NCBI RefSeq assembly: GCF_000716715.1
Contig: NZ_JNYJ01000023.1
Span: 94,001 to 158,000, forward strand
DNA length: 64,000 nt
Direction: 5' to 3'
From: Dactylosporangium aurantiacum
Lineage (GTDB): Bacteria > Actinomycetota > Actinomycetes > Mycobacteriales > Micromonosporaceae
Below, piece by piece: positions 47,749 through 55,623 of this stretch. Every line of letters begins with the position of its first letter. Position 1 is the stretch's first letter. A program made the position numbers and the translations under genes. The notes under the pieces are model-generated. The model ran no database searches and was not told the origin of the DNA. It worked only from the letters and a program-made list of their open reading frames with translations.

Positions 47749-48583
47749 GATGCAGACGCTGTTGGCCGGCCGAGGGCTGGTCGAGTCCCCGCGCTGGCAC
47801 CGAGACCAGCTGTACGTGTCGGACTGGTCCGCCGGCGAAGTTGTCGCGGTGGATCTGGCCGGCCGCGTCGAGGTGGTCGCACGGGTGGCATCCCTTCCGC
47901 TGTGCACGGCCTGGCTGCCGGACAACCGGCTGGTCATCGTCTCCTCCGCCGACGGTCGGCTGCTGCGCCGCGAACCGGACGGCACGCTGACAACGCACGC
48001 CGACTTCGGCCGCCCAGGCTGGAACGACGTCGTGGCCGACGGGCGCGGCAACGTCTACGTCAACGGCGCCGGGTCCAACCCGATGACCGGGGAGGCGTTC
48101 CGACCTGGTTCGGTGTTCTTGGCCGCGGTGGACGGCTCGCTGCGGCAGGTCGCCGACGATATCGCGTTCCCGAACGGGATGGCGGTGACGGCGGACAACG
48201 CGACGTTGATCGTTGCGGACTCCTACCGGCACTGCCTGGTCGCCTTCGACATCAACGCGGACGGCGGGTTGTCCAACCGGAGAGTCTGGGCAGATTTGGG
48301 CAATGGTGTGCCGGACGGCATCTGCATGGACGTGCAGGATGCCGTCTGGTACGCCGACGTGCCGAACCGGCGGTGTGCTCGCGTCGCCGAAGGCGGCGAG
48401 GTGCTGCAAACCGTCGCGCTGGACCGGGGCGGCTTCGCCTGCGCGTTGGGTGGTCCCGACCGCACGACCCTGTTCATCACCGCCGCCGAGTGGCAGGGCA
48501 TGACCGCGTCGCAGATGGTGACGCCGGGTAGTGGCCAGGTGCTCGCCGTCCAGGTCGACGTGCCGGGTGCCGGCTGGCCGTGA
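47741..48583 (+). CDS. SMP-30/gluconolactonase-like protein
   Basis: This 280-residue six-bladed beta-propeller of the SMP-30/gluconolactonase/LRE family would hydrolyse a sugar lactone using one divalent metal. LVESPRWH supplies the metal-binding Glu, GWNDVVADGRGNVYV and FPNGMAVTAD supply the Asn residues, and GICMDVQDAVWYADV supplies the catalytic Asp region. Such metabolic enzymes are unusual between transfer genes and cargo. It follows the replication-relaxation gene by about 300 bases. Its substrate and benefit to the element are unknown. Confidence 0.82.
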   Translation: MGEMQTLLAGRGLVESPRWHRDQLYVSDWSAGEVVAVDLAGRVEVVARVASLPLCTAWLPDNRLVIVSSADGRLLRREPDGTLTTHADFGRPGWNDVVADGRGNVYVNGAGSNPMTGEAFRPGSVFLAAVDGSLRQVADDIAFPNGMAVTADNATLIVADSYRHCLVAFDINADGGLSNRRVWADLGNGVPDGICMDVQDAVWYADVPNRRCARVAEGGEVLQTVALDRGGFACALGGPDRTTLFITAAEWQGMTASQMVTPGSGQVLAVQVDVPGAGWP

Positions 48584-48838
48584 TGCCCACGCACGGACAC
48601 CGGACTCCGACCGGCTGATACCCAACCGGCACCGGCAAGAACCCAACCAGGCCGTCGGCGACGGAAGCCAGTTGGGTGCCGCAGCTACGGTGAGCGCTCA
48701 TTCATCATCACCACGTTCCACCCGCTTCAGGGCGCTCTGCCCGCCCGATGCCATCGCATCAGCCCACCCGCCGTCCCGGCCGGTCGGCCGCGTTGACGGC
48801 ATCAGGGCGCACCGCCCGCACCACCGCAACCATCCGGT

Positions 48839-48888
48839 ATCACCCTGAATCACCCGGAATCACCCGGTGCCATCCGGCGCCACCCGAG
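48839..48888. repeat. Degenerate 10-bp tandem repeats
   Basis: ATCACCCTGA, ATCACCCGGA, ATCACCCGGT, GCCATCCGGC and GCCACCCGAG follow each other without gaps. A 10-bp pitch places every copy on the same helical face, as in operator or iteron arrays. Confidence 0.55.
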
Positions 48889-49233
48889 CCACTCGCTGCC
48901 GCGCGGACGTTGCGGCTATTGCCGTGAGCGTTCCCTCGTTCTCACGCGCAGGGCTGTGAGTCGCCGACCGGCGTCACCGTGGTCAGCGTTGCGCTGGTCC
49001 TAGCCGACCAGGCCGCTGGTACTGCCTCGGTACCCGACCCGGGCAGTTCGACGGTGCCGGCACGCCGCCTCGCACACGGCCGAGTCTGCCGGTTGAGCCT
49101 GGCTCCACGCGTCCAACGGACGCCGCTTGGTCATCGACCGCTGCGTAGGACGCCGCGCACCGGACGAGACCGCCGCCGTGTCGGCGCACTGCCGGCAAGA
49201 GCCGCATCCGCACACCTCCGTCGCCTGCCATCG

Positions 49234-49255
49234 GGGCAGGCCGATGCCCCTGCCC
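49234..49255 (+). promoter_or_regulatory. Leader hairpin
   Basis: GGGCAGG pairs with CCTGCCC around an 8-base loop; an alternative GGGGCA/TGCCCC pairing overlaps it. AAGGAGG begins ten bases later and the ATG is at 49279. Confidence 0.5.
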
Positions 49256-49278
49256 AACAAGTTCGAAGGAGGAACAGC

Positions 49279-50043
49279 ATGCACATCCAGCACCGCTCTC
49301 CGCTGCCATCGGCAGCGCCGGTCAGGACCGTTGTGGTGGCGCTGCCGGCTGGCACGCCGACCGTCGACCTGCTCGGCGTTGCCGCCGCCCGGGTGGCCGC
49401 GGCGGGCCTCTCCGCTGCCGGCGGCGTCCCGCGTTTCCTGGCCCGGCCCGGCCGGGCCCGACACTTCGTGGACCTGTGGAACGGGTTCACCAGCGGCGCC
49501 GTCGTCGCCCGTCTCGACCTGGCCCGGATGCGGCACCTGGCCGCGCTCGCGGCGTCGACCCAGTGGCGATGGTGGCGGTACGTCACCATCGCCACGCCCA
49601 CCGCCCGTACCTGGGCCGACTTTTGCGCCCGCCTCGAGCACGACCCGAGGTATTCTGCGGACCGCGCGTCGCGGGACTTCCACGCCCAGCCGCGCGTCGT
49701 GGCGATGCAGACCCACAACGCGTTGCCCGGCCAGCGGTGGCCGTTGCACCCGGTGGACCTGGAACTGTTCCAGGCCGGGCAGCATACGTACACCAGCCTC
49801 GGTTGGTTGGCGGCGGTGCCCGGCGACGGGTTCATCTGCGCCGACGGGCCGCTGCTGCAACCGAACACCGAGCGGGTCGCAGACCGGATCACTTACCTGC
49901 GGTTGGCCAACGCCCACCTGGAGGGACTCAACCGGGACGCCGCGCTCGTCGCGGTGCACGTCACCAGCTCGCAACCGGCCCGACGCAGCGGCCACGCCCC
50001 GAAGTTCCGGCAGCAGCCGCACCGGCAGGAGGCGAGGGCATGA
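49279..50043 (+). CDS. Unknown cargo protein
   Basis: This 254-residue protein starts MHIQHRSPLPSAAPVRTVVV, with AAGGAGG six bases before the ATG. I recognise no family. Visible features are a tryptophan-rich WRWWRYVTIATPTARTWADF around residue 100, an acidic-basic central region, and a basic C-terminus (KFRQQPHRQEARA). It has no membrane segment or signal peptide. Its stop overlaps the start of the GGDEF gene as ATGA, so the two are produced together and may share a function. Confidence 0.6.
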   Translation: MHIQHRSPLPSAAPVRTVVVALPAGTPTVDLLGVAAARVAAAGLSAAGGVPRFLARPGRARHFVDLWNGFTSGAVVARLDLARMRHLAALAASTQWRWWRYVTIATPTARTWADFCARLEHDPRYSADRASRDFHAQPRVVAMQTHNALPGQRWPLHPVDLELFQAGQHTYTSLGWLAAVPGDGFICADGPLLQPNTERVADRITYLRLANAHLEGLNRDAALVAVHVTSSQPARRSGHAPKFRQQPHRQEARA

Positions 50044-50927
50044 ACCGCTCCCCCCGGCAGCCTCGAGTGCCGGTCTACGCCGATGCGCTGCTGGTCGCCG
50101 CCGCGCAGGCGGTGGCGGCCGTGTGCGGCGGCCTGCTGGTGTTGCACCGGCACAGCACGACAGTTGGCGCCGCGGCGGCCGCGGTGGCCGGCGCAGCTGT
50201 GTGCGCCGTCGCCACGCTCACCGTCATCGCCTGGTACCGGCGGCTCACGACCGTCGCCGTGCGCAAGGCGGTGCACGATGCGGTGCATGACGCGGTGGAC
50301 TCGGCGGTCCGGGAGGCAGAACGGGACCCGTTGACCCGGCTTCCCACCCGCGCGGCCCTGTATCGGGTGTTGCAGCGCGCCGACGCGTCCGGTGCACCGT
50401 TCACCGTCGCGCTCGTCGACGTCGACGGCCTGCACGACGTGAACCTCACCTGGGGACACGCCGCCGGCGACCAGTATCTGGCCGCGATCGCCGACCGGCT
50501 GCGTGCCAGCGTCCCGGTGGGCGGTTGCCTGGTCCGGCAGGGCGGCGACGAACTGACCCTCGTCGCCCCGGGCAGCGACGCGACCGGATTGCAGGCCGCG
50601 ATCTCGGCAGCCCTTGCCGACCCGGGGCCGGTCGCCGGGCGCCTCGTGCCGCTGCGGGCCAGCGTCGGTGTCGCCGTCGGCGGCCCCACCCAGGCCGACT
50701 GCCCCGCCGCGGTCGCCTCCGGCGCCGCCACGTACGTGCTGGCCTGCGCTGACGCGGCGATGTACTCGGCGAAGCACGCCGGTGGCGGGCAGGTCCTGCT
50801 GTACCGGGCCGACCGCGACGGCCGGCCCGCGCTGGACGGCACCCGACCGGCGATTCGCAGACGCGACACCCGACCGCACCTGCCCACCATCACAACCCGC
50901 GCCGCCGGCTCACCCACGACCCGGTGA
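50040..50927 (+). CDS. GGDEF-domain protein with GGDEL signature
   Basis: This 295-residue protein has two N-terminal hydrophobic segments (about 14-34 and 40-60) and a single GGDEF domain (about 95-260). It retains DPLTRLPTRAALYRVLQ, VALVDVDGLHDVNLTWGHAA and GGDEL at residues 168-172, so metal- and GTP-binding residues look present; a Leu in the fifth position is a mild change. No RxxD site is seen at the standard spacing. It could synthesise cyclic di-GMP at the membrane. It is translationally coupled to the unknown gene upstream and is one of three GGDEF-type proteins on this element. Confidence 0.78.
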   Translation: MNRSPRQPRVPVYADALLVAAAQAVAAVCGGLLVLHRHSTTVGAAAAAVAGAAVCAVATLTVIAWYRRLTTVAVRKAVHDAVHDAVDSAVREAERDPLTRLPTRAALYRVLQRADASGAPFTVALVDVDGLHDVNLTWGHAAGDQYLAAIADRLRASVPVGGCLVRQGGDELTLVAPGSDATGLQAAISAALADPGPVAGRLVPLRASVGVAVGGPTQADCPAAVASGAATYVLACADAAMYSAKHAGGGQVLLYRADRDGRPALDGTRPAIRRRDTRPHLPTITTRAAGSPTTR

Positions 50928-51025
50928 CAGCACGCCCCACCGGTGCACCGAACCGCCGCGAGGCGGTGCAGCACCCGCCGCCACGATCCGCGGCGAGCAA
51001 GCAATCCGCCAATTCACCAGCGGGC

Positions 51026-51044
51026 CTGCGGTCAACGACCGCAG
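51026..51044 (+). promoter_or_regulatory. Leader hairpin
   Basis: CTGCGGTC-aac-GACCGCAG is a perfect 8-bp stem, ending four bases before GGAAAGGA and 17 bases before the ATG at 51062. Another hairpin (ACCGCC-gcga-GGCGGT, 50952-50967) after the GGDEF gene may be a terminator. Confidence 0.55.
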
Positions 51045-51061
51045 CGCCGGAAAGGACCCTG

Positions 51062-52144
51062 ATGACCAGCACGCCCATGCCGCTGCGGTTGAGCAGCCCG
51101 ACGGACCTGCTCAGCGCCATCCCGTACCTCGTCGGCTTCCACCCGAATGACAGCGTCGTCTGCGTCGCCGTCCGCGACACGCAACGCCCGTGCTTCGTCA
51201 ACCTGCCGGTGGCGGGCGTCGACGCCGACGGCGGCGCAGCGGTGCGGCGGACAGTCGCGTACGTCGCCGCGACCGCCCACACCGCCATCATCGTCGGCTA
51301 CGGCTCACCGCAGCGCGTCGACGCCGTGGCCGCGCAGCTGCACACCGCGCTGACCTCGCTCGGCGTCGCCGTGCCAGGCGTGTGGCGTAGCACCGAGGGC
51401 CGCTACTACTGTCTGATCCCGGGCTGTGCCGCCTGCCCGGTCGACGGCGAGGCGTACAACCCGGACACCTCACCGGTTGCCGCGCAGCTCGTCGCGAACG
51501 GCGTGGTCGCGCTGCCGGACCGCGCCGCGCTCGCCGCGCAGCTGGACCCGGTTCGAGGCCGGCGTCGCGCCGCCATGGACACCGCTTGCCGCCGAGCCGT
51601 CCACCGGCTGCAGGCAATGATCGGCGACAACACCGGACGCATCGATAACCTCCCCGACCATGGGCCGCGTTCACGGCTGGACGCGACGCCCGGCCCTGCC
51701 GTGCAGCCGGCACCCACGCACGTTGTCGACGCCGGGGCGCGTGCCCTGCGCGATGCGTTGCACGACGCGGAACAGGGCCGGGTCCTGAGCGACGATGAGG
51801 TCGGCTGGCTCGCTGTCCTGCTGCACCTGCCGGCGGTCGAGTCCCTGGCCTGGCGGTGCACCACGGACGAGCCGTGGCAGCGGCAACTGTGGACCGACGT
51901 GACCCGGCGGGCCACACCGCCGCTGGTCGGGGCACCCGCATGCCTGCTGGCGAGCTGCGCCTACCTCGCCGGCAACGGCGCCTTGGCCAACGTGGCCATG
52001 GATCTCGCGCTGCAGACCGGGTTCACCAGCAGCATGGCGCGCCAGCTGGAAGTGGCGCTGGACGCGGGGATGCCGCCGGCGCAGTGGCGGTCAACGCTGC
52101 GCGCCGCGACCGCCGGCTCAGCACCACGCCAACAGCACTGCTGA
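51062..52144 (+). CDS. DUF4192 family protein (copy 1)
   Basis: This 360-residue protein begins MTSTPMPLRLSSPTDLLSAI followed by PYLVGFHPNDSVVCVAVRDT, the hallmark start of DUF4192. The C-terminal half has WLAVLLHLPAVESLAWRCTT and helical repeats ending with LEVALDAGMPPAQW, as in the family. DUF4192 is widespread in actinobacteria and their mobile elements; its function is unknown. GGAAAGGA lies five bases before the ATG. A second divergent member sits at 55624-56721 in the same element. Confidence 0.82.
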   Translation: MTSTPMPLRLSSPTDLLSAIPYLVGFHPNDSVVCVAVRDTQRPCFVNLPVAGVDADGGAAVRRTVAYVAATAHTAIIVGYGSPQRVDAVAAQLHTALTSLGVAVPGVWRSTEGRYYCLIPGCAACPVDGEAYNPDTSPVAAQLVANGVVALPDRAALAAQLDPVRGRRRAAMDTACRRAVHRLQAMIGDNTGRIDNLPDHGPRSRLDATPGPAVQPAPTHVVDAGARALRDALHDAEQGRVLSDDEVGWLAVLLHLPAVESLAWRCTTDEPWQRQLWTDVTRRATPPLVGAPACLLASCAYLAGNGALANVAMDLALQTGFTSSMARQLEVALDAGMPPAQWRSTLRAATAGSAPRQQHC

Positions 52145-52183
52145 CCATCCGCGGCTGACCAAGGCCGCTCTCTGCTCCGACCG

Positions 52184-52222
52184 GGTCCATGCAGGTCCAT
52201 GCAGGTCATGCAGGTCCATGTA
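52184..52222. repeat. Four 10-bp GGTCCATGCA tandem repeats
   Basis: GGTCCATGCA occurs at 52184 and 52194, a 9-base version GGTCATGCA at 52204, and GGTCCATGTA at 52213, with a further GGTCCC. They fill the gap between the DUF4192 and degenerate GGDEF genes. Confidence 0.7.
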
Positions 52223-52270
52223 GGTCCCGACGCACCACCTGCCACCGGCAGGTTCGCACATCCACCCGTT

Positions 52271-52306
52271 GGATGCGGACAGCCGGGGCACCGGCCGTCC
52301 GCATCC
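52271..52306 (+). promoter_or_regulatory. Long leader hairpin
   Basis: GGATGCGGAC pairs with GTCCGCATCC, and beyond one A/C mismatch GCCGG pairs with CCGGC around GGCA, giving about 15 bp. GGAGG starts 12 bases later (52319-52323) and the ATG is at 52334. Confidence 0.65.
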
Positions 52307-52333
52307 TCCTCAACGAACGGAGGTGTGGACGCC

Positions 52334-53035
52334 ATGTCCACCATGCACGTCGTCGTCGCCGCGATCGGCGCCGTCGCCCTTGCCGCCGCTGCCGCGGCGC
52401 TCGCCGCCGCGCTCGTACGGCGGCGAGCCGCCGACCGCCATACCGCTGCCCTGCTGCAGGCCCGGAAGACCGCGTACAACGACCTACTGACCAGCCTCGG
52501 CAACCGGGCCGCGTTCCACCGGCTGATGGCCACCCCGCACGGCCAGGGCGGCACCGTCATCCTGCTCAACATCGACGGCTACCGCACGCACCTGCGGACC
52601 ATCGGCGAGCGGGCGTTCAACGACGCCATCGTGCGCATCGCGCGCCGGATCCAGCACGAGGCCGCAGCGGCCGGCGCGGACGCGTTCCGGCTGCGCCGCG
52701 ACGAATTCGCCGTGGTCGTGCCCGCCCGAGCGTTGCGTGGCACCACCTACCGGCGCGGGTCTACCGCAGGAACGGGCGACCTGTCCGGTGATGTGGCCGG
52801 TGCACGGGCCGGGGTGCTGGCCGGCGTGCTGGCCGGGCGTCTCGTCGCTGCCGTGCACGCCGCGACCGCGAGCCATCGCGCCGCGGTCCCGATGCGGGCA
52901 CGGGCAGGCATCGCCACCGCGCCCGCTTACGAGGAGCCCGACGGCCGTCTCGTGCTGGCACACGCCGACGTCGCGCTGCGCTCGGCGAAACAGAGCAATG
53001 CGGCCTGGGTACGGCATCCGGCCGAACCCAGCTGA
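52334..53035 (+). CDS. Degenerate GGDEF-like protein (RRDEF)
   Basis: This 233-residue protein has one N-terminal membrane helix (about 5-28) and a GGDEF-fold domain. The signature is RRDEF (residues 121-125) and the substrate strand reads VILLNIDGYRTHLRTIGERA where active cyclases have LDLDxFKxxND, so key GTP-binding residues are lost. It is probably a non-catalytic sensor or c-di-GMP-binding partner rather than a synthase. GGAGG lies ten bases before the ATG; a GTG nine bases earlier is too close to it. A long hairpin precedes the ribosome site. Confidence 0.72.
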   Translation: MSTMHVVVAAIGAVALAAAAAALAAALVRRRAADRHTAALLQARKTAYNDLLTSLGNRAAFHRLMATPHGQGGTVILLNIDGYRTHLRTIGERAFNDAIVRIARRIQHEAAAAGADAFRLRRDEFAVVVPARALRGTTYRRGSTAGTGDLSGDVAGARAGVLAGVLAGRLVAAVHAATASHRAAVPMRARAGIATAPAYEEPDGRLVLAHADVALRSAKQSNAAWVRHPAEPS

Positions 53036-53145
53036 TGCGTCTCCGCACCCGTTGGGAACGGCACCGCCACCGGCGGGTGCCGTAACCGGCTGACCGACCG
53101 GTCCCACCTTGTGCCCACGGGCAGGCTGGGGCCGGCGGGTCCCAA

Positions 53146-53174
53146 CCTGTCCGCCGCCACACGGCGGAGACAGG
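53146..53174 (+). promoter_or_regulatory. Leader hairpin overlapping the ribosome site
   Basis: CCTGTCCGCCG pairs with CGGCG and GACAGG around CCACA, with a 2-base bulge. The 3' arm runs into CAGGAGG (53171-53177), so folding could hide the ribosome site of the ArdC gene. A related leader precedes the gene at 56831. Confidence 0.6.
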
Positions 53175-53186
53175 AGGCCACAGACG

Positions 53187-54434
53187 ATGGCCACAGCTCG
53201 TTCCGGCGCCACGCCGGACGCCACACCCACCAGCCAGCGACAGCGCGGCGCCAGCAACCGCGGCGCACGTCCCGCCTCAACCGGTCGAGCCGATGGCCGA
53301 AGGGGGGCGGCACACCTGGAGCAGTTCCAGGCGGACTGCGACGCCCGGCTCGCCGGCATGGCCGGCGAGCCGCGGCAGTGGGTCGAGTTCGTCGAACAAG
53401 TCGCCGCGTTCGGCGCCCGGTACAGCGTGTCCAACCAGCTGCTGCTATCAATCCAGGCGGCACAGCGGGGCATCACCCCGCGGTACTTCCTTCCGTACGG
53501 CGGCAAGGACCGCACCTCCGGCTGGCTCAGGCACGGCCGCCAGGTCCGCCGCGGCGAACAGGCATTCCGGATCTGGGCGCCGATCATGCGCCGTCCGAGC
53601 GAGGAGCAGGCCGCGCAACTGGCCGCCGCCGGTAATCCGGTGCTGCGTGACGCTGACGGCCGGCCCGTTAAGCAGGTCGTCGGGTTCCGTGCCGAGTCCA
53701 CGTTCGAGTTGAGCCAGACCGACGGTGCACCGTTCGAACCGCCGACAGTGCAGCGGATCCGCCGACGATCGGTCGTCGGACGGCGACTGCCGCAGCCGGT
53801 GGACGGCGACGACCCGACCAACGTCCTCAACGACCTGATCACTCTGATCGAAGCTGAGGGGTTCACCTTTCAGCTGGTCCCGCCAGGGTCGGGGCATCTG
53901 GGCGCCGCGAACGGGGTGACCGTGTTCGGTGCGGCACGTCTGGTGCAGGTGCGTGCCGATGGCAGTGCCGCGCAGCGGGTCGCGACCACTGCGCACGAGC
54001 TGGCCCACATCCGCTGCGGGCACGTGTCGGCGGCCCTGTCCGGTGCGCAGGTGCACCGTGGCAGGGCCGAGACCGAGGCGGAAAGCGTCGCCCACGTCGT
54101 GTGTGCTGCGCTCGGCTTCGACACTCGTAGCTACAGCGACGCGTACGTGCTCGGCTGGGCTGACGGGGACATGGAACTCGTGCGTTCATGCGCGGAAACC
54201 GTACGGCGGGTGTCCCGACGCATCCTGCTGGACCTGACCCCCGGCGACACCGACGACGAACCTGGCGACGAACCCGGCGACGAACCCAGCAACGAACCCA
54301 GCGAGGTGCCCAGCGAGGTGCCCGACGACGCTGCCAGGGAGAAGCTCGGCGGAGCGGCTGCCGGCGACGCGGCCGATGCCGTCCAGCCTGCCGGAACTGG
54401 TGCCGCTGATGCCCTTGTGGGGGCGACCCGATGA
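53187..54434 (+). CDS. ardC: ArdC-type antirestriction protein with zinc metallopeptidase domain
   Basis: This 415-residue protein has an N-terminal ArdC-like ssDNA-binding domain (about residues 45-190, with YSVSNQLLLSIQAAQRGITP and GWLRHGRQVRRGEQAFRIWA) and a metallopeptidase-like domain with HELAH around residue 270, plus a downstream Glu-rich segment (AETEAESVAHVV). Conjugative elements use ArdC to protect incoming single-stranded DNA from host restriction. The C-terminal tail is acidic and repetitive (DDEPGDEPGDEPSNEPSEVP). AGGAGG lies about nine bases before the ATG. Its stop overlaps the DprA-like start (ATGA). Confidence 0.82.
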   Translation: MATARSGATPDATPTSQRQRGASNRGARPASTGRADGRRGAAHLEQFQADCDARLAGMAGEPRQWVEFVEQVAAFGARYSVSNQLLLSIQAAQRGITPRYFLPYGGKDRTSGWLRHGRQVRRGEQAFRIWAPIMRRPSEEQAAQLAAAGNPVLRDADGRPVKQVVGFRAESTFELSQTDGAPFEPPTVQRIRRRSVVGRRLPQPVDGDDPTNVLNDLITLIEAEGFTFQLVPPGSGHLGAANGVTVFGAARLVQVRADGSAAQRVATTAHELAHIRCGHVSAALSGAQVHRGRAETEAESVAHVVCAALGFDTRSYSDAYVLGWADGDMELVRSCAETVRRVSRRILLDLTPGDTDDEPGDEPGDEPSNEPSEVPSEVPDDAAREKLGGAAAGDAADAVQPAGTGAADALVGATR

Positions 54435-55414
54435 CGGCTGTTGACGAGATCCGTACCGCACGGGCCGCGTTGAGCTGGCTGTTCGAGCCGGGTGAGCCGA
54501 CGGTGGTTGCCGCCGTACGCCAATACGGACCGGTGGAGGCGCTCGACCGGCTCACCGCGACCACGCCGTCGGAGGGTCTGCTGCGCGTCGAGGTGCGGCA
54601 CTTGCCTGGCAATGCCCGCGAGCTCGCGGCCCGCGGCGTGCACGAAGGGCTGGCGTCGTGCCGGGTGGTGATCCCCGAGGACATCGAGTGGCCGACCGGC
54701 CTGGCCGCGCTCACCGGGGAACACGGCTTGGATCCGGTGTGCCTGTGGGCGCGTGGCAGCGCAGACCTGCCGGTACAGGGCACGTCGGTGACCATCATCG
54801 GTGCCCGCGCCGTCACGACATACGGCCAGTATGTGGCCGAGGACCTGGCTGTCGGGGTTGTCGGCCACGATCGGCTCGTGGTGTCCACCGGCGACGTCGG
54901 TGTCGGTGCTGCCGCGCTGCGTGCGGCGTGCGCTGCTGGCGGTTCACCGGTCGCGGTCCTGTCGTGCGGGTTGCAGCACCTGTACCCGGCCGCGAACGTG
55001 CGGCTGCTGCAACGGGTCGCCGACACCGGTCTGCTGCTGTCGGCGTGGCCGCCGGACGCACACCCGGCCCGGCACCGTTCCCGGTCCGGTCGGGCGCTGC
55101 TCGCGGCGCTCACCGGCGGCACTGTCATCGTCGAGGCCGGCGTGCGCAGCACCGCGATTGACGTGGTGCGGCACGCGGTGCGGTTCGGTCGGCCCGGCAT
55201 GGTCGTGCCGGGTCCGGTCACGTCGGCGATGTCGGCCGGCTGCCACATGCTGCTGCGTGACGACTCGCGGATGCGGGTTGTGTGCACCGTCGAAGATGTC
55301 CTCGCCGAACTCAGCCACCGGCCCGACGACACCGACGGCACCGGCGACACCGGCGAGTCGGATGCTTCGAGGGGCGAGCCCGACGCCAACGGGAAGCCCT
55401 GCGCGGCCCGGTAG
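54431..55414 (+). CDS. DprA/Smf-like protein (copy 1)
   Basis: This 327-residue protein has a Rossmann-like DprA domain: VTIIGARAVTTYGQYVAEDL, STGDVGVGAAALRAA, AVLSCGLQHLYPAAN and GGTVIVEAGVRSTAIDVVRH correspond to the DNA-processing protein A fold. DprA binds ssDNA and loads RecA; here it may handle the incoming transfer strand alongside ArdC, to which it is translationally coupled. The usual GSR signature is replaced by GAR and the glycine-rich loop by GDVGVG, so it is divergent. The tail is hydrophilic. Confidence 0.75.
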   Translation: MTAVDEIRTARAALSWLFEPGEPTVVAAVRQYGPVEALDRLTATTPSEGLLRVEVRHLPGNARELAARGVHEGLASCRVVIPEDIEWPTGLAALTGEHGLDPVCLWARGSADLPVQGTSVTIIGARAVTTYGQYVAEDLAVGVVGHDRLVVSTGDVGVGAAALRAACAAGGSPVAVLSCGLQHLYPAANVRLLQRVADTGLLLSAWPPDAHPARHRSRSGRALLAALTGGTVIVEAGVRSTAIDVVRHAVRFGRPGMVVPGPVTSAMSAGCHMLLRDDSRMRVVCTVEDVLAELSHRPDDTDGTGDTGESDASRGEPDANGKPCAAR

Positions 55415-55566
55415 CGCAGAGGACCGGACGCGTTTGACCGCGGTGTTTCCCAGCTGTTCAGCGGCGGCCGCGGGAGCCCAGCTGTGCAGCAGCCGCCACC
55501 CGTAGTCGCCACGGTGACGGCTGCCGGTGGCAGCTCGGGCGCCAGGCAGTAACCAGCCAACCAACC

Positions 55567-55601
55567 GGACGTTCCGGCGGCGGGTTGCCGCCGGAACGTC
55601 C
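55567..55601 (+). promoter_or_regulatory. 15-bp leader hairpin
   Basis: GGACGTTCCGGCGGC pairs perfectly with GCCGCCGGAACGTCC around GGGTT. AAGGAG begins ten bases later and the ATG is at 55624. It is the strongest of the leader stems. Confidence 0.7.
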
Positions 55602-55623
55602 TTCACTGATGAAGGAGCCACCC

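Larger units (their letters stand above)
48584..49278. other. 695-base gene-free interval with short direct repeats
   Basis: No convincing gene is present. Notable contents are ACCCAAC/GTTGGGT words near 48,620, 48,641 and 48,672, a 10-bp tandem repeat at 48839-48888, and the leader hairpin of the next gene at 49234-49255. It separates the transfer module with the lactonase from the cargo region and may contain the cargo promoter. Confidence 0.5.

Noticed and set aside
52334..53035. Calling this protein an active diguanylate cyclase
   Set aside because: RRDEF and the altered substrate strand lack residues needed for GTP and metal binding.
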